Source: Hymenobacter sp. BRD67 (GTDB lineage: Bacteria > Bacteroidota > Bacteroidia > Cytophagales > Hymenobacteraceae). From it: a DNA stretch of 64,000 bases. Both the position numbers and the translations under genes were made by a program. Under the pieces are notes generated by a model. The model saw only the letters and a list, made by a program, of their open reading frames with translations, did not search any database and was not told the DNA's origin. The stretch is from the NCBI RefSeq assembly GCF_013256425.1, contig NZ_CP053905.1:1-64000 (forward strand), written 5' to 3'. Of this stretch, positions 8,773 to 19,330 are shown piece after piece. The first letter of the stretch is position 1. Every line of letters begins with the position of its first letter.

Positions 8773-11094
8773 GTGAAGCTGATTATCGTGGAGAGTCCGA
8801 ATAAGATTAAGAAAATCAAGGGCTACGCCGGGCCGGAGTACGAGGTGGCCGCTTCGGTGGGCCACATTCGCGACTTGGTGGTGAACAAGGAAACCGGCAG
8901 CATCGGCGTGGACCGCGAGCACGGCCACGCCCTAATTTACGGCATCAGCGCCGACAAAAAGGACGTGGTAGCCAACCTGCGCAGCAAGGCCAAAGCGGCC
9001 GGGCCGGGCAACGTATACCTGGCCACCGACCCCGACCGCGAGGGCGAAGCCATCGCTTGGCACCTGTGCCAGGTGCTGGGCTTAGACCCGCGCACCACCA
9101 AGCGCATCACCTTCCAGGAAATCACTGAAAAGGCCATTTGGGCGGCGCTAGCCGCCCCGCGCCTGATTGATATGCCGCTCGTCAGCGCCCAGGAGGGCCG
9201 CCGGGCCGTGGACCGGCTGGTGGGCTTCACGGTGAGCCCGGTGCTGAGTCGCAAAATCGCGCAGGGCCTGAGCGCCGGCCGGGTGCAGTCGGTGGCCGTG
9301 CGCCTGATTGTGGAGCGCGAGCGCGAAATTCAGCAGTTTAGCGACCGCTTCACCGTGCCGGTGGTGGCCACCGTGCAAACCAGCCACGGCGAGCAGCTGA
9401 GCGCCCGCCGCACCGCCGAGCCCTTTGCCACGCTGGCCGAGGGCCAGGCCTACTTGCATCGGGTGGGCGGCAGCCCCTTTGGCGTAGTCAGCGTCGAGAA
9501 GAAGCCGGTGGAGCGCCCGCCGCAGCCTGCTTTCAGCACCTCTACCCTGCAACAGGAGGGCGTGAAAAAGCTGAGATTCAAAGTACAGAAAGTGTCGGAC
9601 CTGGCGCAGAAACTGTTCGAAGAAGGTCACATTACCTATATCCGCACTGACAGCGTGAACCTGGGCGAGGAAGCCACCCAGCAGGCCCAGGCGCAGATTA
9701 CCGCGCAGTTTGGGGCCGACCAGTTCCAGGCCCGCCAGACGAAGAATAAGGACGGTGCTCAGGAGGCCCACGAAGCTATCCGGCCCACTCATTGGGAAAC
9801 TACCACAGCTGGCGACACCCCGACGAGCAGGCGCTTTACCGATTGATTTACACCCGCGCCCTAGCCTCGCAGATGGTGGCCGCGCAGTACGACCAGACCA
9901 CGATAACCCTCGCGCCGACGGCCGACCCCGCCGACCCCTACGCCAGCTCTACCCGCGTACAAACCCGCCTCGGCTATCTGGCCGTGTACCAGGATGCTGA
10001 GGACGAAGCCGACGAGCAGCAGGAGGCGGCCACCACGCTGCAACACCCGGTGCAGGAAGGCGAGGCGCTGACGCTCCTCAGGCTGGAGGCCCGCCAGCGC
10101 TACGCCCGCCCCGCCAAGCGCTACAACGAGGCCACCATTGTTGCCGACCTGGAGAAGCGAGGTATCGGCCGCCCCAGCACCTACGCTTCGATTCTGAAGA
10201 CGATTTTCGCCCGCCAGTACATCGACACCGGCAGCGTAGCTGGCAAGAAGCTCACCAGCCAGGTGCTGACGTGGCAGGATGGCCAGGTAGCCACCACCTC
10301 GAAATCGGAGACGCTGGGCGCGGACAAGGACAAACTGCTGCCCACGGCTACCGGCACCCAGGTGACGGAATTTCTGGAGCAGAACTTTCCTAAAATCATG
10401 GACTACAAGTTCACGGCGGGCTGCGAAGCCATCTTCGACAAGATTGCGGCCGGCACACAGACCTACCAGCAGTTCGTGCCGATGTTCGACAAAAACCTGC
10501 TGGGTTGGGTGGCCGCCGCCGACCAGCTCACGCCCGACCGGGCCGAACTGCAAAAGCGCCTCGTCGGGCAGTTTGAGGGAGCCGACATGCTGATTGGCAC
10601 CGGCAAAAACGGTCCGTACATCGCGCACGCTGAGAAATACTATACCATTCCCGATGGCGTAAGCCCCACCACGCTGAGCGAGGCGCAGGCCCAGGCCCTC
10701 ATCACCCAGCGCCGGCAGACCGCACCCCGCGAGGTGGGCCAGCACCAGGGCAAGCCCGTCGTGGTAGGGCAGGGGCCGAAGGGCGTTTACCTGAAGTGGC
10801 ACGAGCAGTATTTCAACGCGCCGGCCGACACCGCCGCCGCGGCTATTACGGCGGGCAGGCGGTGAGTATCATCACCCAGGCCCAGGCGGAGGCCGCCCGT
10901 AACGTGCTGGCCACCGTGGACAAATACACCATCGGCAAGAACGAGTGGGCCTTTACCTAACCGATGGGGAGGTAAAAACTAAGTTTAGGGCAGGTGTGAC
11001 GGAGGAGGAGGCCAAGGCTACCACCGCCGAGCAGGCCGCTGAAATGATTAAAAGCTACGAGGCCTGGAAAAAGAAGAACGCCGGTAAGAAGTAG
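8773..11094 (+). CDS. topA: DNA topoisomerase I, type IA (three frameshifts)
   Basis: Relaxes negatively supercoiled DNA through a transient 5'-phosphotyrosine break. The start is GTG 8773 (MKLIIVESPNKIKKIKGYAG). The Toprim domain includes VESPNK and the acidic motif TDPDREGEAIAWH near residues 84-97. The active-site tyrosine is Tyr289 in HITYIRTDSVNL. The second half includes EKRGIGRPSTYASIL and C-terminal repeats (GTGKNGPYIAH, GPKGVYLKW) of the type seen in Bacteroidetes TopA. Frames change near 9795-9840, 10845-10865 and 10950, and the last piece ends KKKNAGKK at 11094. The total of about 770 residues is near normal TopA length, so this is probably a functional plasmid-borne topA with base-calling indels. 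Confidence 0.85.
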
Positions 11095-11260
11095 GCCAGC
11101 GGGTGCGCCGTGGCTCGGAAAAGCAGCTGACTAGTCCCAGAATTGCCGAACTTTACCAGGCTGCCCAGCCGTTGAAATTGTTGTATATTACAGCTGGCAG
11201 ACGCGCTATTTTCGCTCACCAGCCGCACCGCCTTTGCCCTCTCCTAAGACACTTTTCCCG

Positions 11261-11578
11261 ATGAGCTATATGCCCCAGTTTTCCGAAGAAGAGCGCACCC
11301 CGCAGCAGCGGCGCGAAGCCGTAAAGTGGGCCGTGGGCGTGTCCATGAGCCAGGGGGGCAGCGCGTCGCCTGAGCTGGCCGCGCTCTACCAGCGCTACAT
11401 CGCCGGTGAAATCGACCTGGCTTTTATCCGGGCCGAGCTTACCCGCCTCTATCCGCAGCAGCCCACCGCTGACCCCCGCTACCAGGCCGGCCACCCCGAC
11501 CGCTACTACCCGGTGCCCGTGGAGGTCGCCCCGCAGCAGTACGAGCAGCTGGATATGGAGCAGCCCTGGATTGGCTAG
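11261..11578 (+). CDS. VbhA-like antitoxin of the Fic protein
   Basis: The protein has 105 residues from ATG 11261 (MSYMPQFSEEERTPQQRREA). The helical core, AVKWAVGVSMSQGGS then LAALYQRYIAGEIDLAFIRA, resembles the VbhA antitoxin domain: an inhibitory helix, then a short helix ending yxxGEIxxxE. These antitoxins block Fic AMP-transferases by placing a glutamate from an (S/T)xxxE(G/N) helix into the active site. Here the matching stretch reads SMSQGG, with no glutamate at that position. It is followed by a terminator and then the fic gene. Antitoxin identity rests mainly on the fold pattern and this context. Confidence 0.6.
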   Translation: MSYMPQFSEEERTPQQRREAVKWAVGVSMSQGGSASPELAALYQRYIAGEIDLAFIRAELTRLYPQQPTADPRYQAGHPDRYYPVPVEVAPQQYEQLDMEQPWIG

Positions 11579-11607
11579 CTGACCTACTCCCTAACGCGAA
11601 TTCATCC

Positions 11608-11632
11608 AGCCCGGCTCCGGCCGGGCTTTTTT
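11608..11632 (+). terminator. Intrinsic terminator between antitoxin and fic
   Basis: AGCCCGG and CCGGGCT form a stem around CTCCGG and are followed directly by TTTTTT. This is a good rho-independent terminator on the plus strand. It sits 30 nt after the antitoxin stop and ends 8 nt before the fic start codon. Confidence 0.75.
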
Positions 11633-11639
11633 CTGGCCT

Positions 11640-12788
11640 ATGAACAGCCCCGAGCCGCCGCTGGACTTTACCAACCCCGCCGATGGGCTGCTCTACAACT
11701 TTGTGGGGCCACCAGCCAGTCGCACCTCGACCGCCGCGAGCACGACCTTTCGATTGCCCGGCTCACCGAGCTGCGCTTTCCCAAAAGCAATGCGCCGGTC
11801 CCCGCCATATCCGCCCCGCCCACGCCGGCCGTGTTCAACGAGCAGTACGCCCGCCAGCTGCACAGCTACCTGTTCCAGGATGTGTACCCCTGGGCTGGCG
11901 AAACCCGCGCCGACCGCAGCTTTCAGGGCCAGAAGAAGGGCGACCGCGCCGGCTATTTCATGAGCTACGCGCACTACCGGCAGCTGAGCCCCGACCTGGC
12001 GGCCGTGTCCGGGCAGCTAAGCCAGGAGAACAACCTGAAAGGCCTCGACAAAGGCCAGTTTGTAAAGCGGGCCGCGTACTACCTCGACCACTACAACCAT
12101 ATTCACGCCTTCCGGGAGGGCAACGGCCGCACCGTGCAGGTACTGTTTTTTGCCTTGGGTAAGCAGGCCGGCTACAAGGTGGACCTCACCCCGGAGTTTC
12201 GCGAGTTCAACCCCGCCCGCGATGCTGCCCTGATTGCGGAATCGAGCAACCCGCGCAATAATATCGGCCGGCTGGAAGACCTGCTGGCCCGGCTAGTGAA
12301 GCCCCTCGCCGGCAAGGAAGCGGAGCAGGCCCGCCACCCGAGCCAGGCGCGGCCCCTGGCTGAGCCAACGCTCGCCGTGGCCCGCATCGAGGCCCTGCGC
12401 GAGTTAAAGGCGAGCAGCCAGGCCGTGAGCATCCGACTGAACGAGTTGCGCCAGACCAAAGAAGGCGACCCGCTGCACAACGCGCTTTTTATAAATATTC
12501 AGCGCCACATCACCCCAAGCCGGAGGGGTTGGAGCGCATGGCCCCCGCGCTGCACCGGCAGGTCGAGGATGCCGCGCAGGCCCCCGCCAAAGTGGGTAAT
12601 GGTCAGGCGCAGCTAGACCGCTTTAGCCACGCTATTGACCACGCCGCGCTACTGTATGCTAGTCAGGGCCAACAACTCACCGTGGCTTCTCCAGCGCCAG
12701 CCGTGGCACAGAAAGACAGCGCGATGCCGACCCCGGAAGTGCAGCAGCAAAAAGCCCCATGCAGAAGCGTCGCGGCCCAAAATTGTAG
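11640..12788 (+). CDS. fic: Fic-domain toxin, VbhT-like (frameshifted)
   Basis: Fic proteins transfer AMP from ATP to target proteins; VbhT-type toxins poison growth unless bound by their antitoxin. The start is ATG 11640 (MNSPEPPLDFTNPADGLLYN). The frame shifts near 11700, after which come SHLDRREHDLSIARLTELRF, YLFQDVYPWAGETR and the catalytic loop HAFREGNGRT near 12113. This fits HxFx(D/E)GN(G/K)R, with the key histidine present. The C-terminal tail shifts again near 12520 and 12750 and probably ends MQKRRGPKL at 12788. It converges on the DUF3883 gene at 12812. The motif and neighbouring antitoxin make the identity firm. Confidence 0.8.
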
Positions 12789-12811
12789 CCCAGGTACCTT
12801 GGCCAGCAGCA

Positions 12812-15800
12812 TTATGACGTTTCAACGTCGAAGGCTACTCGCACCGTGTCGGCTTCGGCGCGGAAGCGTTTGTTGTGCCAGCGGTCCTCTTGGCCTTCGT
12901 ATAGGAAAGGGTTTTCAAGCACGTACAGGCGGCAGTTTTTATCGTCGAGGGCCTGTGTAATGAAGAGCAGGCGGTAGCGTCCGGGGGCTGACATTCAGCA
13001 AACGCTAGCTCTTCCCGGCTTAGGTAAAACTCCCGCGAGCTACCGGAAGTGCCTTTTACCTCCACAGCCACCTGCTCGCCCAATTCATTGAGGTAGTGTA
13101 GGTCGTAGTGGTGTACATCGGAGCCGTGCGGGTTATGGGCTGGATGGTTAACGGCCACTTTCTGGGCGTTGGCCGACACCCACGTTACGCCGGGGTGGCC
13201 TTGCTCGCGCAGCCATACCCAGGCCCGCTCTTCGGCCTGTCGGCCGATGCGGTCACGGGCTTGTTGTGATTCCCTGCTTCCGGCCGCCCCACCGCTACCA
13301 CCTGGGGCGCGTTCGCGTAGCGGGGCAACTGGGGGCAACACGAGGTGGCCAATGGGCTGGTTGAACCCCGTCGGATTAGTGGGGGCGTAGCGTCGGCGGT
13401 CGGGTTATAGGTGGTGTCAGCGGCTTGTTGCTTACGCTGCCAGGTGGCGTAGTCCGCCCCGAGCTTTTGTAGCTGCCCGAAGAAAAGTAAGCTATGGCGC
13501 GAGAAGGTTTGCAGAAAGCTACTTAGCTGTTCGGCTTGGGCCGTAGTCTGGCCGTGGCGAGTGCGCAGGCTGCCAAGGGTTTGCTTGTACTGCGTGGCCG
13601 CGTCGCGGGTGGGGCAGCGGCGCACTAGCCAGCAGGCCACGGAAGTCGTGGGCACAGCTGGCGGCAAGTTGTAGCTTATAGGCTGGATGCCATTCATTTG
13701 TTAGTTTAGGGCGAGGCAGTTGGTCATACTGCGCCAAGTAGCTCAGGTACTTGACCTGGTCAGCGGGCCGTCCGGTCAGCCCGGCGTGCAGGCGGCCCTG
13801 AAACTCCGCCCGGTACTGCTCACGGGCAGTATTCCATTCCGTTTCCAGCAGCGCGTCGAATAAAATGGGCGGGGCTAGTTCCGTGTTCAGGGCGGCTACC
13901 GACAGGCCAACTTCCTGCAACAGCTGGTCGAGCAAGTCGCGGGTGGCTACCGATTGGGGTAGGGCACCCTCCGCAAATGCCTGCCCGAGCGAGGCAGCCA
14001 ACGAAGGAGTACGCGTACCGGGTATAGCGAGAAGTAGCTCCGCTACCGGCGCAGACTGCCCCGTGAGCGGGTGCGGTGACACGGCTGGCAAGCCCAGGGC
14101 TCGCCGCACCGCCTGCCAGAACAGACCCTCCGGCGTTTCCAGCGGCGGATAAAGCTCCGTTTGCAAATCCGCCAGGCGGTCCGGGCTGAGTTGGTACAGG
14201 GAGTCGAACTCCTCCAAGTGTTGCGCAGCGAGTAGGTTAGGTAGGGTTTGGCGCAGGAATTGAGCGGAGGTATCCAGCACCTGCGCCAGCAAGGCGGCCA
14301 GGGCCTCGGCCGTGCTGCGCTGCATCCGTTTGGTCGAAGCCCCAGCGGGAGCCTCAGCCAGTTGCACGTACAAGATGCTGCCGCTGCTCGGCCGGGCCGG
14401 CTTGTCCAGGAAATAAGGCTGCTCCAGCTCAAACTCGACACTGCGGGCGCTGCCCCAGGCGAAAACCAGTTGAAAATCGACCAGCAACGTCGGGCTACTG
14501 ACTACCTGGGCCGCTCGCAGGCGTGCCAGTTCAGTAGGGGTGAATTGCCGGTGGCGCTGGCTTTCCAGCAGCGCTACCAAGCGTATCAGCAGGTCGGGCC
14601 TGATGAGCTGGCTGGCTAGTAGCGGCTCAGCGGCTTCGGCCGGCACTTGCTGGAGGCTGCGCCGCACCAGGCTGGTAAATGCCTGGCCCAGATGTTGCGC
14701 CAGCCGCCCGAACCCGTTGGCATCACGCTTGGTAAATTGGTAGTAAAACTGCGCCGGCAGCCCGGCCAGTAGGGTTGGCTGCGCCCGCAAGTCACTTACC
14801 AAGTGGTCGTAGGCGGGCTTGTCGTCCAGGTGCAGAAGCTGGCGGGCGGGCTGCCAGCTCAAATGGCCCGTGTCGCTGCTGCGGGCCAGCCACGGCAGAC
14901 TGCGAAAAGGGACGAGGCTTTTTTTCTGCTCCTCGGTATCGGTAATTTCCTCCCAATAGTCTTCCAGGCGGCCGAGCAGCATATTGTAGAAGTTCTCGAA
15001 CTCCGGGGCCGGCTGCCCCGCCGGGTGCGGGTGGCGGGTGGCTGTCAACTGCAATACCTGCCGCAGCATATGCATACCGGGCTGGCCGGTGAGATGCCGG
15101 GCATTGAGGTGCGCCAGGCGCATGGCGGTGATAAAGCCCTTGTGCAGGTCGGGGTCGAGTCGCCAGATGGGCAAAAAATTCTCCGCTAGGCGCGTGCGCG
15201 TGCCGGGCTGTTGCCCGGCGCAATGCCCACCAGGTCGGCAATGGCCCGGGCCGGCTGCCCTGGTAGCACCACCCAGCTCGCGGTGCGCAGCCAGTGCATT
15301 GCTCCACACCACCACAGGATGCGGTCGGTCGGCGCATCATGCCAATAATCGCTTTGCTGGCTGCGGGCCTCCAGCGGCTGGTCGTATGTCTTACCTAGCC
15401 AGGCCCGGTATTCACTCCAGCGGGTCAGCAATTGCTGCGTAAACCATTCCGTGGGCTGGGCCGGCACGTGCAGCAGCCGGTCGTACCGCAGCAGCAACGC
15501 CGTGCTCCACGCTTTCCACTCGCGTATCCGCGCATTGCGGGGGTCATCGGTTGGCAAATGCTGGGGGTGGCCGTGATGTAGAGGCCGGGCTTATCCCAGG
15601 CTCCTAGCTGTAGCAGAAAGTCATCCCATTCGTTATCTTCTCCCGCCAGCGAAGGCCAGGCTGCTCGGTCTACAAACCAAGCTTTAGGGTACAACTCGCG
15701 CAGTTCGGCCCGGTGCAGATACACCGGCTGTTGCAGCGGCAGCAGCCAGCGCCCACCCTGCACCGGCAGCCGCACCTGCGGAAACCACCCACGGGCGCGC

Positions 15801-17631
15801 TCGCTGCCCTGCGCCAGGTCTTTCAGCGCCCGCAAAATGGCCGGTCGCAGCGTGGCTAGCTCCTCGTCGGCCATAAGCCGCAGCAGCTGTGCGGCCAGCG
15901 CATCGGGTTCCATTTCCCGCAGGCCCGTCCGCGCTTCCAATGATTTTAGCTGCGCGTCCGTTAACTGCACGGCGGCGTGCAGTAGGTGTATCTGGCGCTG
16001 CAACGGCTTACTTAGCTCTATGCGAACCGTCGTTTTGGTGCGGTAAAACACGGTTTGCGCACCGCCCGCCACCACCTTATTCTGCTGCGTGAGCAGTAGG
16101 CGACGGTCTTTCAAGTCCTTTAGCTCCGGCGACTTATCGGTGACCAGAAACTGATAAAGATGCTGAAAAAACGCGGCATTGCTTACCTGCCGCGCACATT
16201 CCAGCTCTAGCTGCTCGCCCAGGTTCGTTGCCGTAAGCTCGGGCACGTTGAACTCCGAGCGCAGCCAGCGGCGAACCGGGTCGGATAGCGGCACCAGCCA
16301 GCGCTCGGCCACCCTCCCGAGGGGAGTAGGGCAGCCAGGGTCGGGGTTGTGCTCATTACCTCGGCGGGGCGGAAGTACCGGGGGTTTTTGCCCGCTCGGC
16401 GCAGGTGAATGAAAGCCACCGACTGCAAGGCCAGCTTCACGGCATCGTAGAGCGGCGTAAGCTTCGCCGGGCTGACGCGCTGGTAGCAGAGAATTTCGGT
16501 CGTATCGTAGTTGCTGGCAACGAGTTTGCTAACCAACTCTCCGCCAATAAAGCGGCCAATTTGCTGAAGCAAAAACTCGTTGGGGCGGCAATTCGGGCGG
16601 AGGGTAGTCCGGGCCGGGTCCACCAGAAAGAACGAGTGAATCAGAAACCGGAAGCCCGAGGCCAGCAGCAGGGGATAAAACAAGTACAGTTCAGCCCCCG
16701 GCTGGACTACGAAGCGACCGCGCGCGTCCAGCAGCAACAGTAGGCGAATATCGACGCGCGTCGTGCGCTCCATGATTTCCCGCTCTTCCGGGCTGATGCT
16801 GTGGAGCAATTCCGCCGGGAAGGTTACGGCCGCCGTAGGCTCAAATAAGCGGTACTGCTCGGCCAGTTGCCCATCCCGCACCACGTCGAGGCGGCCGGCT
16901 GGCCGGGGCTCAAATTCGTAGGTAGTGGTGCTGGCCGGGGTGCGGATAGTAAGCTGCCGCACCATCCCCAGCAGCACCAACTGCCGAGCCATCAGCTTGG
17001 CCAAATCGTCTTCTACCAGCGCCCGGGCCTCGTCATCGCGCAGCGGTAGCTCAATGCGCGTCGCGATGCCACGCGCCAACTCATCCGGGGTCAGTCTATC
17101 GGGCACGTAGTGCGGCAGGCGAAACAGCGGCAGGGCGGCCGGGGCCGGCTTGTTCCACTGAGCTAGGTACCGGCTCCGGGTCAGGGCCGCGTCGAATAGC
17201 AGCGTTCCCCAGAGGGTTACCACGCGAGGGTGGTCGCTCAACTGCTTCACCGCCTTAAACCCAATGCCTTTGAAGCCGATGGTTTTAGCATCCGCCTTGG
17301 TGCTTTGGCCGATGCGCGTAATACCGTGTACGCCGGCTGGGGTGAAGGGCTGCCCGGAGTTGCGCACGAGCAGCCAGCAGCCGTCAGCCCTCTCTACCAG
17401 CTCCAGTTCGATAAGCCCCGGCTGTTGGGCTAGCTGCGCCGCGTCCCGCCCATTTTGAATCAGCTCAAAGAGGCTGCGGCCCTCGTAGGACTGCTGGATA
17501 TACCGTTCAATGGCCGCAAAATCCTCTAAATCCGCCTGCTCCAGACGACTAGCTCGCAGGTACAGGCCCTCAATAGTAGCGCGAAAGTCTGCATCGGCAA
17601 CAAAATGAGCGGGGAGAACAGCATCAGCCAT
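12812..17631 (-). CDS. Giant sacsin-like ATPase with C-terminal DUF3883 (frameshifted)
   Basis: About 1,600 residues, in at least six frame segments. The N-terminus (ATG 17631) is a GHKL/HSP90-type ATPase: N-box SLFELIQNGRDAAQ with Asn60, and the glycine motif IGQSTKADAKTIGFKGIGFK (residues 108-126), as in sacsin-type domains. The middle (about 16300-13500) is a long helical region without a known motif. The C-terminus (about 13290-12812) matches DUF3883, a restriction-endonuclease-like domain: GRQAEERAWVWL, SDVHHYDLHY, and VAVEVKGTSGSSREFYLSRE with the E-x-K pair. It begins 9 nt after the HNH-SAVED effector stop, so it is probably the fourth gene of the CBASS operon. Its role is unproved; ATP-driven sensing coupled to DNA cleavage is an inference. 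Frameshifts are probably sequencing indels. Confidence 0.7.
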
Positions 17632-17640
17632 GAGGTAAAC

Positions 17641-18860
17641 TTAGCCGGTAGGGCGTGAATTTATGGATAGCATAGGGAGGAATTCACGCGGCATTCGGTC
17701 GTAAACCAGCAGTTCGGGCTGCGTATGAGGCATCAGGTCGAGGCCACACGCAATAGCAACCGCAGTGGGAGCGGCCAGAAATAAATGAACCTGGGTTGCC
17801 GACTTATGCTTGCTTTCCAGGTAGGCAAGCAGGCGGCGGTAAGTCTGCCGGAACTGGTCGAGTGATTCTACCGTCAACACCGTGTCGGCGTGCGGGTCAA
17901 CCCCAGTCGGCTTGAGCAAAATCACGTTGTAGGTTTCATCGATGGCCGCCGGGAGTTCCCAGCGTTGAATGCAGCCGGTGACATTCACCATCACCGCCAC
18001 CCGGTTTGCCTGCGGCGAGGCCTGGAGTAGTTCCCATTCAAACTGCTGAACTGCCCCATCCCGTAGCCAGTGCCAATGCTTGGCATCGACCCGCCGCCGC
18101 TGAAATAGCGTAGCGCCCACTTTGTTGCCCAACTGGAAGCCCAGGTACACCAAGGCCGGAATACGCGCAAAGCCAAACACGGACAGGTGCGCTATTTCGC
18201 TGCGCTCGATACCTTGTCGAATAATCTGTAGTTCGCGGTCAATGAAGAGCTTGACGGTTTGGTAGTAGGTGGGATTCTCTTCAGGCTCGCCCAGCATGGT
18301 GAGGTCAATTTCGATGCCTTGCCGGTGGTAGTCAAGCGCAAAATTGGCAAACCGGGCGGGCTGGTGGTGCAGGGTGGCGCTGTTGCACTCTGGGCGCGTC
18401 ACCTGCACCGTGTTGCCCCGAATCCGGCCCACCAGTCGCACGATGCAGGTATGGTGGCTCTGCGGAATGCCAGTGACGTGCTTGATGTGGGCCTCGCGCT
18501 CGCGCTTCAGTTCCCGCAGCAACTCTACCGTGAAGTGGCCATCCTCAATTGCCTTGTCAATCGTCTGGTGGTCCCGGGCGCAGAGTAGCATCAGATTCTC
18601 CACTTCATCCCGCAGTTCTTTGGCCAGCGGGAATTCTCCCGAGGGGAAGTAGCGTTGAGGCTTTGCCCCACAATGTGGGCCATTTCGCCCCGATTGAACT
18701 CGTAGTAACCCAGCTCGTCGCTTTCGAGCAGGTAGTCCTGGCAAAGCTGGCAGCGGCCCCCAGCCCGCACGTAGAGCAGTTGCTTTACCTTCGGGCTAAG
18801 TGCTTTGCGTTGGGCCTCGCTGGTAGCAGCGGCCGGTTTTTTAGGGGTGCTGGCTTTCAT
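17641..18860 (-). CDS. cap5: CBASS effector, HNH endonuclease-SAVED (Cap5-like), one frameshift
   Basis: Effector nuclease that degrades DNA when its SAVED domain binds a cyclic oligonucleotide. The start is ATG 18860, overlapping the previous stop as ATGA. The HNH part has CQLC (Cys37, Cys40), EMAHIVG (residues 59-65) and then ENLMLLCARDHQTIDK. A deletion in a G4 run near 18668 breaks the frame between AHIVG and KPQRYFPSGEFPLAKELRDE. The SAVED domain fills the second half, with LSVFGFARIPALVYLGFQLG and the closing signature VHLFLAAPTAVAIACGLDLM before PELLVYDR. With one base restored the protein is about 406 residues, near the usual Cap5 length. The neighbouring CD-NTase and E2-like genes confirm the context. 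Confidence 0.88.
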
Positions 18861-19327
18861 CGTAGACTTCGCAGAAAAGGGGCACTGTAAGTAGAAATGG
18901 TGCGCGGAGTAGGGTGGTCGGTGCCGCCGCCTTGCCACTCCCCGGTGGCGAGCCAGTCCTCGAAATAGCAAAGCCACAGCTCGGCCCAGGGCAAAATGCT
19001 GTGCGAAAGCCGCATCTGCCCCGTCCACTCATGGAATTTTGGCGTAAACAGGCACAGCTTACCCTTCTTTTGGGAGTACATATGGGGAATTTCCCGCCCA
19101 CCGGCCAGCTCATCTAAAGAGGGCGATAAAACCTGCGTAACGGGCAGGTGCTGGGGCGACTGATAAGAAATTCGCGTCAGGTAAGTCCGGCTGAAAACGG
19201 ACGGTGTAAGCGGACCAGTCCACGTCAGCCCGAGTTGCGTCAGGCGCGTTTCACCCTCCGGCCAATTGGCGCGGAGGGTGGCCAGTTGCTGCGGCAAAGA
19301 GAGCGCTTTGGTGCGTAGATGCCCCAT
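18857..19327 (-). CDS. CBASS E2-like ubiquitin-conjugating protein
   Basis: The protein has 156 residues and is intact. It has the pattern of the bacterial E2-like proteins found in short type II CBASS operons: LTWTGPLTPSVFSRTYLTRI, then IPHMYSQKKGKLCLFTPKFHEW and a conserved tail ILPWAELWLCYFEDWLATGE followed by WQGGGTDHP. Cys92 in GKLCLF is the likely catalytic cysteine. These enzymes are known to act on the C-terminus of the partner CD-NTase and raise its activity. It starts 3 nt after the CD-NTase stop and overlaps cap5 by 4 nt (ATGA), so translation is coupled. No E1 or JAB-protease gene lies nearby. Confidence 0.8.
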   Translation of the reverse strand: MGHLRTKALSLPQQLATLRANWPEGETRLTQLGLTWTGPLTPSVFSRTYLTRISYQSPQHLPVTQVLSPSLDELAGGREIPHMYSQKKGKLCLFTPKFHEWTGQMRLSHSILPWAELWLCYFEDWLATGEWQGGGTDHPTPRTISTYSAPFLRSLR

Positions 19328-19330
19328 TGC

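Noticed and set aside
13519..15340. Separate genes within the large ATPase region
   Set aside because: The pieces are consecutive frames of one protein on the same strand; treating them as separate genes ignores the frameshifts.
18591..19028. Separate 145-residue protein at the cap5 start
   Set aside because: From ATG 18860 it is the HNH N-terminus of cap5; the upstream extension overlaps the E2-like gene.
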